64,000 nt of DNA from Prevotella sp. E9-3 (GTDB lineage Bacteria > Bacteroidota > Bacteroidia > Bacteroidales > Bacteroidaceae), in NCBI RefSeq assembly GCF_022024015.1, contig NZ_CP091786.1:310001-374000 (forward strand). The letters are read 5' to 3'. Positions within the stretch are counted from its first letter, which is position 1. Every line of letters begins with the position of its first letter. The notes beneath the pieces were generated by a model. That model had not been told where the DNA came from. It searched no databases and saw only the letters and a list, made by a program, of their open reading frames with translations. This document shows, piece after piece, positions 33,650 through 42,564 of the stretch. The position numbers and the translations under genes are program-made.

Positions 33650-33657
33650 CAAAGGTA
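33650..33657 (-). promoter_or_regulatory. -7 element immediately before the YejM-like gene
   Basis: Minus-strand TACCTTTG followed by CAAT and then the ATG at 33645. With the usual start site 4-6 nt after this element, the mRNA would be leaderless or nearly so. Confidence 0.6.
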
Positions 33658-33658
33658 C

Positions 33659-33700
33659 GAATAATTCATAATTCATAATTCATAATTCATAATTATTTTT
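33659..33700. repeat. ATAATTC heptamer tract between divergent genes
   Basis: Four to five copies of ATAATTC end in ATAATTATT and fill the space between the two divergent -7 elements. The whole gap between the two start codons is only 67 bp, so both -33 regions lie in the repeat. Confidence 0.85.
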
Positions 33701-33708
33701 TACCTTTG
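33701..33708 (+). promoter_or_regulatory. -7 element immediately before the LtaS-like gene at 33713
   Basis: TACCTTTG, then CGGC, then ATG at 33713: a 4-nt gap identical in layout to the divergent gene and to those at 49597 and 53031. This predicts a leaderless transcript. Confidence 0.6.
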
Positions 33709-33712
33709 CGGC

Positions 33713-35740
33713 ATGAAAACGAAGATTCTGAACTATCTTAGACCCATTGGTTCGGTACTTTTCAACCTATTGCTGGCCTACGTTGTTTATTTTATAGCCC
33801 GTGTGGCTTTTTTGTTGGAGAACTGGAACCTTTTTGCTGAGAGTATAACCGCCAGCCACTTGTTAGAATTGTTTTCGGGTGGTGTGATGTTCGATACTAC
33901 TGCTATCCTTTATACAAATGCACTTTGGATAGTGATGATACTCTTCCCCTTGCATCTGAAAGAGCGTCGCGCTTATCATACTGTTTGCCGATGGGTTTTT
34001 GTGGTTGTCAATGTATTGACGTTTGCACTCAACCTAGGCGATTCCGTCTATTTCCGCTACTCAATGCGCCGCACCACAACGACTATTTTCCAAGAGTTTG
34101 AAAACGAGAATAACCTGGGTGGTATCTTCTTGACTGAAGCCCTCTCACATTGGTATTTCTTCCTGTTGGCAGGACTGATAGGATGGGGACTGTGGAAGTT
34201 GTATGCGATGCCTATCACCGGTGCATCTGAAAAGAAAGGTGCCAGAACCGTTTATTCAGCATCTGTCAAGTACTATCTGACGATGACCGTTTCGCTGCTG
34301 GGTTTCGTTCCATTCTGCGTGGCCGGTATGCGTGGCGGTTGGACGCGCGATATTCGTCCCATTACCGTGTCGAATGCCAATAACTATTGTGACCGTCCTA
34401 CAGAGACAGGCATCGTGCTGAACACACCGTTTGCATTGATTCGTACTATAGGAAAGAATCTTTACGTGGTGCCCGACTATTTCCAGACGGAAGAAGAAAT
34501 GGTCAGCGTGTTCAATCCTATTCACCAGCCAATAGTTTCCGATTCTGTCAAAACTTTCAAAAACAAAAATGTAGTGGTGATTATCATAGAAAGTTTTGGC
34601 CGAGAGTATATTGGAGCCTACAATAAGCATATTCCCGGATACAAGGGCTATACACCGTTTACCGATTCGCTGATAGCCAATGGGGCCCTGACCTATCGCT
34701 ATAGCTATTGCAATGGCAGAAAGTCTATCGATGGTATGCCTTCTATCCTGTCGTCTATTCCAATGTTTGTCGAGCCTTTCTTCTTATCACCCTATTCTGT
34801 GAATCATGTGTCTGGAATAGCCGATTGTTTGAATGGAAAAGGCTATGAGACAGCTTTCTTCCATGGCGCTGAGCGTGGCTCGATGGGCTTCTTAGCCTTT
34901 GCCCGTGCTACGAAATTTAAGGACTATTATGGTCGTGAAGACTATGTGGCTGATGGTCGTACGGGAGGCGATAAGGACTTTGACGGATGGTGGGGCATCT
35001 CGGATGAACCCTTTATGCAATACTACTGCATGAAGATGTCGGAGATGAAACAGCCTTTCATGACAGCACTCTTCACCCTGTCGAGCCATCATCCGTTCCG
35101 TGTGCCCGAGCCCTATAAGGATGTGTTCAAGGAAGAGAATCCTGATATGCCTGTCTATAAGGTGATTCGCTATACCGATATGGCACTGCAGCACTTCTTT
35201 GAGAGTGCAAAGAAACAACCTTGGTTCAAGAATACCATTTTTGCCATAACCAGCGATCATACCAATCAGACGTATTTCGAGGAGTATCGTACCGATCTTG
35301 GAGGCTTCTGCTCACCTGTGATATTCTATGATCCCAGTGGTGAGATGGGAAGTGGAATGGTGGACGCCATTGCTCAGCAGACCGATATTATGCCCACTAT
35401 TCTCGAATATCTGGGCTATGACCAGCCTTATCTGACCTTTGGCATCGACTTGCTTCATACGCCTGCCGATGAAACATGGGCAGTAAACTATCTGAATGGT
35501 ATCTATCAATATGTAAAATACGGGCATGTAATGCAATTTGATGGTGAGAAAGTGACGGGTCTCTATTCATTGGACGACCGTTTGATGAAGCATAACCTGA
35601 TAGAAAATAATTCTCAACTCTCAACTCTCAATTTTCAATTGCAAGAAATGGAACTCGAGTTGAAAGCCATTATCCAGCAATACATGGAAAGAATTACCGA
35701 AAACAGGCTGATTCCAGATACCTCTGCTGAGAAAAAATGA
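33713..35740 (+). CDS. LtaS-like sulfatase-fold membrane protein, second copy
   Basis: A 675-residue protein with about five membrane helices and a periplasmic sulfatase-fold domain. VVVIIIESFGREYIG holds the metal-binding Glu, and CNGRKSIDGMPSILSSIP places a serine (Ser338) where LtaS has its catalytic threonine. FAITSDHTNQTYF gives the late metal ligands. Its acceptor is unknown. Near the C-terminus, residues about 633-644 (NSQLSTLNFQLQ) are encoded by a degenerate AATTCTC heptamer tract, suggesting a repeat has been absorbed into the gene. It lies divergent from the YejM-like gene and ahead of the LpxL-like gene. Confidence 0.85.
   Translation: MKTKILNYLRPIGSVLFNLLLAYVVYFIARVAFLLENWNLFAESITASHLLELFSGGVMFDTTAILYTNALWIVMILFPLHLKERRAYHTVCRWVFVVVNVLTFALNLGDSVYFRYSMRRTTTTIFQEFENENNLGGIFLTEALSHWYFFLLAGLIGWGLWKLYAMPITGASEKKGARTVYSASVKYYLTMTVSLLGFVPFCVAGMRGGWTRDIRPITVSNANNYCDRPTETGIVLNTPFALIRTIGKNLYVVPDYFQTEEEMVSVFNPIHQPIVSDSVKTFKNKNVVVIIIESFGREYIGAYNKHIPGYKGYTPFTDSLIANGALTYRYSYCNGRKSIDGMPSILSSIPMFVEPFFLSPYSVNHVSGIADCLNGKGYETAFFHGAERGSMGFLAFARATKFKDYYGREDYVADGRTGGDKDFDGWWGISDEPFMQYYCMKMSEMKQPFMTALFTLSSHHPFRVPEPYKDVFKEENPDMPVYKVIRYTDMALQHFFESAKKQPWFKNTIFAITSDHTNQTYFEEYRTDLGGFCSPVIFYDPSGEMGSGMVDAIAQQTDIMPTILEYLGYDQPYLTFGIDLLHTPADETWAVNYLNGIYQYVKYGHVMQFDGEKVTGLYSLDDRLMKHNLIENNSQLSTLNFQLQEMELELKAIIQQYMERITENRLIPDTSAEKK
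35609..35643 (+). repeat. Degenerate heptamer tract within a coding sequence
   Basis: Units AATTCTC, AACTCTC, AACTCTC, AATTTTC and AATTGCA, with the same 7-bp period as the intergenic tracts but read in frame near the C-terminus of the LtaS-like protein. Confidence 0.7.
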
Positions 35741-35770
35741 AGAAAAGAAATGCCTCTAAGTTTTTTTTTA

Positions 35771-35778
35771 TATCTTTG
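35771..35778 (+). promoter_or_regulatory. -7 element for the LpxL-like gene
   Basis: TATCTTTG, 45 nt before the ATG at 35824 and preceded by a T-run. No clear -33 element. Confidence 0.55.
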
Positions 35779-35823
35779 CAGGCAAATCCACAGACCTGAA
35801 TTTGAAATAATCTGCATGATGTT

Positions 35824-36816
35824 ATGAAAAAAGATGTTTTGAGTAAAGTTATACAACTAGGCTTCTTTATGGTAAAAGTATTGTCTTTACTGCCATTGAG
35901 AGTGCATTATCTTATTTCAGACATGATGTATTTTATCATTTATTATGGAGCGCATTATAGGCGCAAAGTGGTCCGTAATAACCTTACCTCAGCTTTCCCG
36001 GAAAAAGATATCAAGGAAATCAAAAAAATAGAGCGTCAGTTCTACCGTTGGTTCTGTGACTATATTGTTGAGACCTTCAAGATGGCTTCTATCAGCCGAG
36101 AGGAAATGGCTCGAAGAATGGTTTTCAAAGGAACAGAAGAAATTGAGAAATGCTGGGCAGAAGGACAGTCGTGTGGAGTGATGCTTGGTCACTATTGTAA
36201 TTGGGAGTGGGTGAGTACCTTGCCCCTTGCCTTGTCGGAAAAAGGAATATGTGCCGAACTTTATCATCCGATAGAAAATCCTGAGACCAACCAGTTCTTC
36301 ATTGAACTTCGCCAGCGTTTTGGCAGTGTATGTATTCCTATGGAGCGAGCTTTGCGCGATATAGTGAAATACAGACGGGAAGGGCGCCCCTTAGTAATTG
36401 GTTATATTGCCGACCAAAAGCCCAACTGGCGCAATATTCACCTGTGGATGAACTTCTTGAATCATAATACCCCAATGTTTACAGGTTCTGAGCGCATCAT
36501 TAAGCGTACAGGACAGGCCTTCTTCTATGGAGATGTGCGTAGAGTAAAACGTGGTTATTATGAGTGCGAATTCAAACTGATTGATCGCCATCCGGATAAT
36601 GTCCCCGACTATCAGCTTACCGAACGCTATATGCATGAACTGGAACAGACCATTCGTCGCGATCCTGCCCTTTGGCTGTGGAGTCACGACCGCTGGTCGC
36701 GTACCAAAGAAGAGTTTGACTACCGCTTCCGCGTGGAAGGGGAAAAGGTGTTTGAGAAAGTCACGGAGGAAGAGTATGCCCAGCATATGGGGTGGAGAAG
36801 CTATTGGAAACATTAA
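35824..36816 (+). CDS. Lipid A biosynthesis acyltransferase, LpxL/HtrB-like
   Basis: A 330-residue protein of the lysophospholipid acyltransferase fold. A hydrophobic N-terminus precedes the HX4(D/E) catalytic motif in GVMLGHYCNWEW; VIGYIADQKPNW and ALWLWSHDRWSR match later blocks of the LpxL/LpxM family. It should add a secondary acyl chain to lipid A at the inner face of the inner membrane. It sits among envelope-modifying genes and starts a row with the glycosyltransferases that follow at 15 and -4 nt spacing. Confidence 0.9.
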   Translation: MKKDVLSKVIQLGFFMVKVLSLLPLRVHYLISDMMYFIIYYGAHYRRKVVRNNLTSAFPEKDIKEIKKIERQFYRWFCDYIVETFKMASISREEMARRMVFKGTEEIEKCWAEGQSCGVMLGHYCNWEWVSTLPLALSEKGICAELYHPIENPETNQFFIELRQRFGSVCIPMERALRDIVKYRREGRPLVIGYIADQKPNWRNIHLWMNFLNHNTPMFTGSERIIKRTGQAFFYGDVRRVKRGYYECEFKLIDRHPDNVPDYQLTERYMHELEQTIRRDPALWLWSHDRWSRTKEEFDYRFRVEGEKVFEKVTEEEYAQHMGWRSYWKH

Positions 36817-36831
36817 TATCTGTTGAGAGAA

Positions 36832-39192
36832 ATGGAAGAGCCCCGTCGCGTATTGTTCACAATGAGCCGCTTTCTAGATGGTGGTATTGATACAATCCTG
36901 ATAGAGTATCTGCGGTGGTTTGCCGCTAATGAACAATATGAAGTAACCTTAGGCATCGCTATCTGTTTGGATGAATTGGAGGTTTACCGTAGTCAGTTGC
37001 CCGCTAATCTTAAAGTGGAATACTATGTTAAGAACCAGTGGTTGACCTACCTGTATAAAAAGCGAGTCAAGAAAACCATTTCTCCACTTGCCAAGGCTGT
37101 TGATGAGGTGTTCTTGGTACCCATACGCAAAAGGATGCTGAGCAAAAGACTCAAACAGAGTGCTCAAGAGCATGATGTACTTATCGACTTCGATTGCTGC
37201 TGCTATTCGCTGCTGAAGTCGGTGAAAATCAAGAAACTCGCTTTTTTCCATTTCAGTTTTGAGCATTTCGCTAAGCAAGACCGTCGGCGAATGAAACGCA
37301 TTGGTAAGTATCTGGAAAACTATGACCATGTGGTACTGATTGCTAAAGGCATGAAGAAAGAAGCCGACAGAATGTTTCCTGCACAGACCAATAGATTTAA
37401 GGTTATCTACAATCCGAAGGATGAAGATACCGTTCTGCGCCTTGCTGCCGATACCCCCTCTGACGAAGCAATCAAACAGCCTTTTATTCTTGCCATTGAG
37501 CGCTTGACCACTCCAAAGGATATACCGACACTCTTGAAAGCGTTTCAGATACTCCGTGATAAGTATAATCATCAGGAGAAACTGTATATTATAGGAAAGG
37601 GAGAAGAGGAAAAAGCTCTTCGTAAAATGGCCGAAGAACTATGCATTGCCGATGATGTGTTGTTTCTCGGTTTCCAAGCCAATCCGTTACCGTGGCTGAA
37701 GGCCAGCAAGATGCTGGTGCATAGTTCGCGATTTGAAGGACTGCCTACAGTACTGCTTGAAGGTCTGTTCTTGAAAAAGCTGATGGTTGCGACAAATTGC
37801 CCGATAGGAACTGCTGAGGTTTTAGCCGATGGAAAGGCCGGATTGTTAGCTCCGGTAGGCAATGCTCGGGAATTGGCTGTTGCCATGCATCGAACCCTTT
37901 CTGATGCTGCATTGCAGAAAGAATTACTTGACTATGGACAGAGACAGAGAAAGTCGTTCTCTATGGATACCGCAGGGCACCAGTTGGAACAGCTTATAAA
38001 GGATGAGCCCTGTCCACGAATACTCTTTGTCATCAGTCGTTTTCTTGATGGAGGCATTGATTCCGTGTTAATAGACTATCTTCAGGCGTTGTCGGCCAGT
38101 GGAAAGTATCAGATTACACTGGCTATCGAGCAGGATATGGACAAACTTGAGGTGTTTTATGCTAATATTCCTAAGGAGATAGTTGTGTACCACATTGTGG
38201 AGAATAATTTCCTAATGAAATGGAGACGGCGTAAGATAACTCAGACAATACCATTGTCGAGGAAAATCTATGATGAGAGCGTGCTGGCTCCTATCCGACG
38301 TTTTATTATAAAGAGAAACTTAAAACGTCTGGCTGCCAAGAATGATGTGGTTATCGACTTTGACTGCTGTTCCTATTCATTGCTGGCTGGAACACATACG
38401 CCAAAGTTGGCCTGGTTCCATTTCAGTTTTGAAGAGATGATGCATACCAACAAACGGCGCATGATGAGAATAAGTCGCTATCTTTGTAATTACGAGAAAG
38501 TGGTGACTATCAGTAAGGCCATGTATGATGAAGGCAGAAGGTTGCTTCCGCATCTGACCAGTAAGTTATGTCTTATCTATAATGCCAAGGACCGAGAAGA
38601 ACTCCTTGCACGTGCTGACGAGATTGTTGACAACGATCTGCTCAACCATCCATATATTCTGGCTGTAGAACGACTGGAAGAGAGTCAGAAAGACCTCTCT
38701 ACATTGCTGCGCGCTTATCAGATTCTAAGACAACAATATCACCATACGGAACTTCTTTATCTGCTCGGAAAAGGACAGTCCGAACAGGAACTGAAAGAAC
38801 TCGCCGAATCACTGGGCATAGCCAATGATGTAGTGTTCCTGGGATTCCATGAAAATCCATATCCGTGGATGAAGAATGCCCGTTTGTTAGCCCATAGTGC
38901 CAAGATGGAAGGTCTGCCCACGGTATTGTTGGAAGGACTTATGCTCAACAAGCTGATAGTCTCTACTGATTGCCCTACGGGACCAAGTGAGATTCTCAAT
39001 AAGGGCAGGGCAGGGCTTCTTGTGCCTGTTGGCGATGCACAGGCAATGGCAGATGCTATTCATAGACTGTTGACAGATGAGGCTTTGCAGGAAAAGATCT
39101 TAGCGCAACTGAAGCAACACAGACGCCATTTTATGTACGAAGAAACCGAACGGTTGTTTGATGAATTGATATTTGAAGTATTGAAGAAATGA
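36832..39192 (+). CDS. Tandem duplicated GT4 glycosyltransferase in one polypeptide
   Basis: A 786-residue protein made of two complete, similar GT4 halves joined head to tail. Copy 1 (about 1-389) has VLFTMSRFLDGGIDTILIEYL, VLIDFDCCCYSLL, FHFSFEHF and the C-terminal SSRFEGLPTVLLEGLFLKKLMVATNCP. Copy 2 (about 391-786) repeats them as ILFVISRFLDGGIDSVLIDYL, VVIDFDCCSYSLL, FHFSFEEM and SAKMEGLPTVLLEGLMLNKLIVSTDCP. Both halves keep the donor-binding EGLPTVLLEG region, so both may be active, perhaps adding two sugars in turn. ATG 36832 is preferred to TTG 36823 because GAGAGA precedes it. Confidence 0.88.
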   Translation: MEEPRRVLFTMSRFLDGGIDTILIEYLRWFAANEQYEVTLGIAICLDELEVYRSQLPANLKVEYYVKNQWLTYLYKKRVKKTISPLAKAVDEVFLVPIRKRMLSKRLKQSAQEHDVLIDFDCCCYSLLKSVKIKKLAFFHFSFEHFAKQDRRRMKRIGKYLENYDHVVLIAKGMKKEADRMFPAQTNRFKVIYNPKDEDTVLRLAADTPSDEAIKQPFILAIERLTTPKDIPTLLKAFQILRDKYNHQEKLYIIGKGEEEKALRKMAEELCIADDVLFLGFQANPLPWLKASKMLVHSSRFEGLPTVLLEGLFLKKLMVATNCPIGTAEVLADGKAGLLAPVGNARELAVAMHRTLSDAALQKELLDYGQRQRKSFSMDTAGHQLEQLIKDEPCPRILFVISRFLDGGIDSVLIDYLQALSASGKYQITLAIEQDMDKLEVFYANIPKEIVVYHIVENNFLMKWRRRKITQTIPLSRKIYDESVLAPIRRFIIKRNLKRLAAKNDVVIDFDCCSYSLLAGTHTPKLAWFHFSFEEMMHTNKRRMMRISRYLCNYEKVVTISKAMYDEGRRLLPHLTSKLCLIYNAKDREELLARADEIVDNDLLNHPYILAVERLEESQKDLSTLLRAYQILRQQYHHTELLYLLGKGQSEQELKELAESLGIANDVVFLGFHENPYPWMKNARLLAHSAKMEGLPTVLLEGLMLNKLIVSTDCPTGPSEILNKGRAGLLVPVGDAQAMADAIHRLLTDEALQEKILAQLKQHRRHFMYEETERLFDELIFEVLKK

Positions 39193-40115
39193 ACGAACCC
39201 TTAGTCAGTGTCATAGTACCCAACTACAGCCATGCTCCCTATTTGCGTGAGCGTATAGACAGCATTCTGAATCAGACGTTTCAGGACTTTGAGTTGATAT
39301 TGCTTGATGACTGTTCGCCCGACAATAGTCGTGAGATTATCAACAGCTACAAGGATAATCCCCACGTGAGTCATATTGTACTGAACGAGGAGAACACTGG
39401 TAATACTTTTGTCCAATGGGAAAGAGGAATTAAGCTGGCGCAGGGTAAGTATATCTGGATCGCTGAGAGCGACGATGTGGCAAAGCCTAATTTGTTGGAG
39501 ACTCTTATAAATGAATTGCGAGCTACTCCTGGAGCTGTAGTTGCTTTCACCCATTCTCAGATGATTGATAGTAATAGTCAGCCAATGACTCTTACCTGGC
39601 ATCCTAAGGGAAGCTCAGGTAAAGTAGAGGTGTATGGCGGACAATGGTTCTTGAGACATAAAATGCTTGTAAAAAACCATATTTATAATGCCAGTATGGT
39701 TGTATTCAAGAAATCTGCTTATTCTAAGATGCCGAATAAGTATCAGCAATATCGGTACTGTGGGGATTGGATGTTTTGGAACTATTTGTGTGCTCAAGGA
39801 CAAGTGATTGAAGTTTGCAGACAGTTGAATTTATATCGTCAGCATGAGCGTAAGGTAACAGTGGATTCTCAAAAAGATGGCCGTAAGTGGCGTGATATTG
39901 CTGGTGTCCTTTTAGACCTGTCGGAAATGATGAAATTGAATAAATTCCAACGTCGCTGTTTACGAGGTAGATGGACCAAGCGTCTGAATAAGGAGGACAA
40001 TAATCATGAATTAGATTGTCTGAGAACGGAATTTCGATTCCTTTTTGGTGGCACTGCTGTTGACATGACGCTATATGAAATAGGAAAGCTATTGGGATTC
40101 CTTAAAGCTATGTAA
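39189..40115 (+). CDS. GT2 family glycosyltransferase
   Basis: A 308-residue inverting GT-A enzyme. It opens with LVSVIVPNYSHAPYLRERIDSIL, then LILLDDCSPDNS, and carries the ESDD metal motif in IWIAESDDVAKPN. The start ATG overlaps the preceding stop (ATGA), so it is coupled to the double GT4 gene and presumably acts on the same glycan. The N-terminal half resembles the GT2 domain of the fusion protein at 40228-42543. Confidence 0.9.
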   Translation: MNEPLVSVIVPNYSHAPYLRERIDSILNQTFQDFELILLDDCSPDNSREIINSYKDNPHVSHIVLNEENTGNTFVQWERGIKLAQGKYIWIAESDDVAKPNLLETLINELRATPGAVVAFTHSQMIDSNSQPMTLTWHPKGSSGKVEVYGGQWFLRHKMLVKNHIYNASMVVFKKSAYSKMPNKYQQYRYCGDWMFWNYLCAQGQVIEVCRQLNLYRQHERKVTVDSQKDGRKWRDIAGVLLDLSEMMKLNKFQRRCLRGRWTKRLNKEDNNHELDCLRTEFRFLFGGTAVDMTLYEIGKLLGFLKAM

Positions 40116-40157
40116 AACTCTTTCAAATTGTGCGCAGATACTATTTTTACTAAACGA

Positions 40158-40206
40158 TATCACCATTTCAGAGGCATTGAGTCAATACTCTACTGAAATG
40201 GTGATA
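40158..40206. terminator. 14-bp hairpin between convergent glycosyltransferase genes
   Basis: Arms TATCACCATTTCAG (40158-40171) and CTGAAATGGTGATA (40193-40206) are perfect reverse complements around a 21-nt loop. Placed midway between two convergent gene ends, it probably stops transcription from both. Confidence 0.6.
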
Positions 40207-40227
40207 ATGTTATATAGAACGAGCTGA

Positions 40228-42543
40228 TTATTCTTTATAATACTTTATAAGAAGATTTGTTAAGTTATGCATTGAATATTTTTCTGCTGCTATGGTTGCA
40301 CAGTGACATGCATCTTTATATATAGTATTCTTTTCAGAGTATTCTTTGATAGCCGAATCCAATGATTCAGGATCAGCTTCATTATTATTAATTGGAATAA
40401 TAATACCAGCATTTCCGTCAGTGGTCTCTACCATATTTGGTATTTCGCCAATATTTGTGGCAATTACTGGCTTTCCAACTTGAAAGGCCTCAAGGATGCA
40501 TAATGGAAAACTTTCTCCTGAGTAGGTGGATGGTAATAGGACAAAGTCGGCTGCGTTAAAGAATGATGTAACATCATTAGAATAACCAGCGAAATAAGCC
40601 CATTCATTTTTGTCTTTTTTCATAGATTCATATAGAGGACCATCGCCGATGAAAATGACACATATATCTTTGCCTGTAGCTTTTCGTGTCCTTTGAATAG
40701 ACTCATAAGCTGATTTCCATCCTTTTTCTGGTAACGCACGACTAGCAATCGCTGCTATAATAGAATCATCCCTGAAACCACATTCCTTGATGATTTCCTT
40801 GCGTGTCTTCTCTATAGGAGTGCTTGGAACGGCATTGAATACCTTTTTGAACATATCTCTGTTAGCACCATATTCAACCATAATGGATAGATTCTTTTCA
40901 GCAATGTAAAGCCATTGGTGCACTTTTTTCAATAGCATAGGAATTTGCACCTTAAGATAGCGTTCAGGTATAGTTTCATACATGCCGTGTAAGGTAACGA
41001 TTTGTTTGACATGGTCGGGCTTGTTCTCAGCAATTCCGCAATCGACACTTGCATGGTGGGTGTGTGCATATTCAATACCAAGCTCCTTGAAAAGATGCTT
41101 TATAATACTGAAATCCCATCCGATAGAAATAACAGGAATATCATTTCTCAGTTTCTTTCGGATAGCTTCATTGCGGGTAGTTCCACTACAGTCAATAAAA
41201 GTGATTGCTAAACCAGCTTCTTTCAAAGCATTGGCTTGGTCGATGGGCACTTTTTCTCCACCACCTGTTGAGAATGCATAACAACAGATGGCAAGATTTG
41301 GTAAGCGATTACTTTTTTCTTCGATTATTTCTTCATTACAAAATATTTGATTAAATATTTCATCGGAATAATCATTACGATTCTGTTTCCAAAAATTCCG
41401 TAGATGAGATACCATCCAATTGAGTCCTTCAGAATCGATATTATATAATTTTGCAAGGTATTTCCTAACAATCTGGTGCTCTTGATAGTACAAGTCTTTA
41501 GAATGTAATCCGACAGAAGTGTTCGACTGATGCTGACGATAATAGTTGGTGGTTTTTGTCGTATAATAGATATAACCGCCACGGATAAGATATAAATAGA
41601 ATATCCAGTCGCCACATACCTTCATGTGGTTCCATTGATTATCGTTGAAAAGGGGAAAGTCTAAAGGACGACGGAAAATACAACTGCTGACATTTGGAAT
41701 GATGTTCTTCTTCGAAAAGTAATTCTTTACGCATTCATGCGCGGAAATCTTATGAGAATGATCATATTTCTTGCCTCCAATGTCGTGAAGGTATTCTTCT
41801 ATTGTCCATGTTTTAGTGTCATTCGTCATAAAATCAGTTCGCGAGAAAGAAAGCATCACTGATTCATCACTGAATTTAGGAAGCAATTTTTCTGTAAAAT
41901 CCAAATCGCACCAATCGTCACTTTCGGCTATCCAAATGAAATCTCCTTTTGCTTCGCTAATACCTTTTTTCCATTGAGCAAAGGGAGAACCAGAGTTGGT
42001 CTCGTTTAGTATGAGTTTTGTTCTATCTGAATATTTTTCTGCATATTCTCTTAAGATAGTTACGCTATCATCGGTCGAAAGGTCATCAAGTAGGATAACT
42101 TCATAGTTTTTATAATTCTGATTGTAAATAGTGTCTAGTCTCTTCTGAAGGAAAGCTTGGTGGTTATAATTGGGGACGATGATGCTTAAGAATGGTTTCT
42201 TTTCTTCAAGCCATTTACTGTCCTTTTCTTCTTCAGTAATATGCGCAAAGATTTGATATCCCATTTTCTTTCCTTTTTTCAAATAGTGCACCAATGGGTT
42301 TATCATCTCTTCTTTAACTTCCGGATAAGTTTCTAAATATCGAGATGTCGAAAATTTCTCCGAAGGATCGTATCCTAATCTGTATCCATGTTTCAGGTAG
42401 TGGTTAATGGGCGATTTTACCTTCATGTCGTAAAGATATTTATCGGAGTACCATTTTTTGTCAAAAAGATGTGATGACTTTATTAAGAAGATTGTATGAA
42501 CCTTCTCAACGGCATGTGATATGAATTTGGGTATAATTGTCAT
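40228..42543 (-). CDS. GT2-GT4 fusion glycosyltransferase with N-terminal repeat region
   Basis: A 771-residue protein. Residues about 25-105 hold two copies of a short unit (FDKKWYSDKYLYDM..NHYLKHGYRLGYDPSEKF and STSRYLETYPEVKEEMINPLVHYLKKGKKMGY) also found ahead of other polysaccharide glycosyltransferases. A GT2 domain follows (about 115-400: FLSIIVPNYNHQAFL, ILLDDLSTDDS, IAESDDW), then a GT4 domain (about 430-771: STGGGEKVPIDQANAL, ASRALPEKGWKSAYE, PSTYSGESFPLCILEAFQVGKPVIA). It probably adds two sugars in one pathway. The gene is visibly AT-rich, as are the next three on this strand, in keeping with transfer of a polysaccharide block. Confidence 0.88.
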   Translation of the reverse strand: MTIIPKFISHAVEKVHTIFLIKSSHLFDKKWYSDKYLYDMKVKSPINHYLKHGYRLGYDPSEKFSTSRYLETYPEVKEEMINPLVHYLKKGKKMGYQIFAHITEEEKDSKWLEEKKPFLSIIVPNYNHQAFLQKRLDTIYNQNYKNYEVILLDDLSTDDSVTILREYAEKYSDRTKLILNETNSGSPFAQWKKGISEAKGDFIWIAESDDWCDLDFTEKLLPKFSDESVMLSFSRTDFMTNDTKTWTIEEYLHDIGGKKYDHSHKISAHECVKNYFSKKNIIPNVSSCIFRRPLDFPLFNDNQWNHMKVCGDWIFYLYLIRGGYIYYTTKTTNYYRQHQSNTSVGLHSKDLYYQEHQIVRKYLAKLYNIDSEGLNWMVSHLRNFWKQNRNDYSDEIFNQIFCNEEIIEEKSNRLPNLAICCYAFSTGGGEKVPIDQANALKEAGLAITFIDCSGTTRNEAIRKKLRNDIPVISIGWDFSIIKHLFKELGIEYAHTHHASVDCGIAENKPDHVKQIVTLHGMYETIPERYLKVQIPMLLKKVHQWLYIAEKNLSIMVEYGANRDMFKKVFNAVPSTPIEKTRKEIIKECGFRDDSIIAAIASRALPEKGWKSAYESIQRTRKATGKDICVIFIGDGPLYESMKKDKNEWAYFAGYSNDVTSFFNAADFVLLPSTYSGESFPLCILEAFQVGKPVIATNIGEIPNMVETTDGNAGIIIPINNNEADPESLDSAIKEYSEKNTIYKDACHCATIAAEKYSMHNLTNLLIKYYKE

Positions 42544-42564
42544 TTTTTTCTCGTTATTATATTA

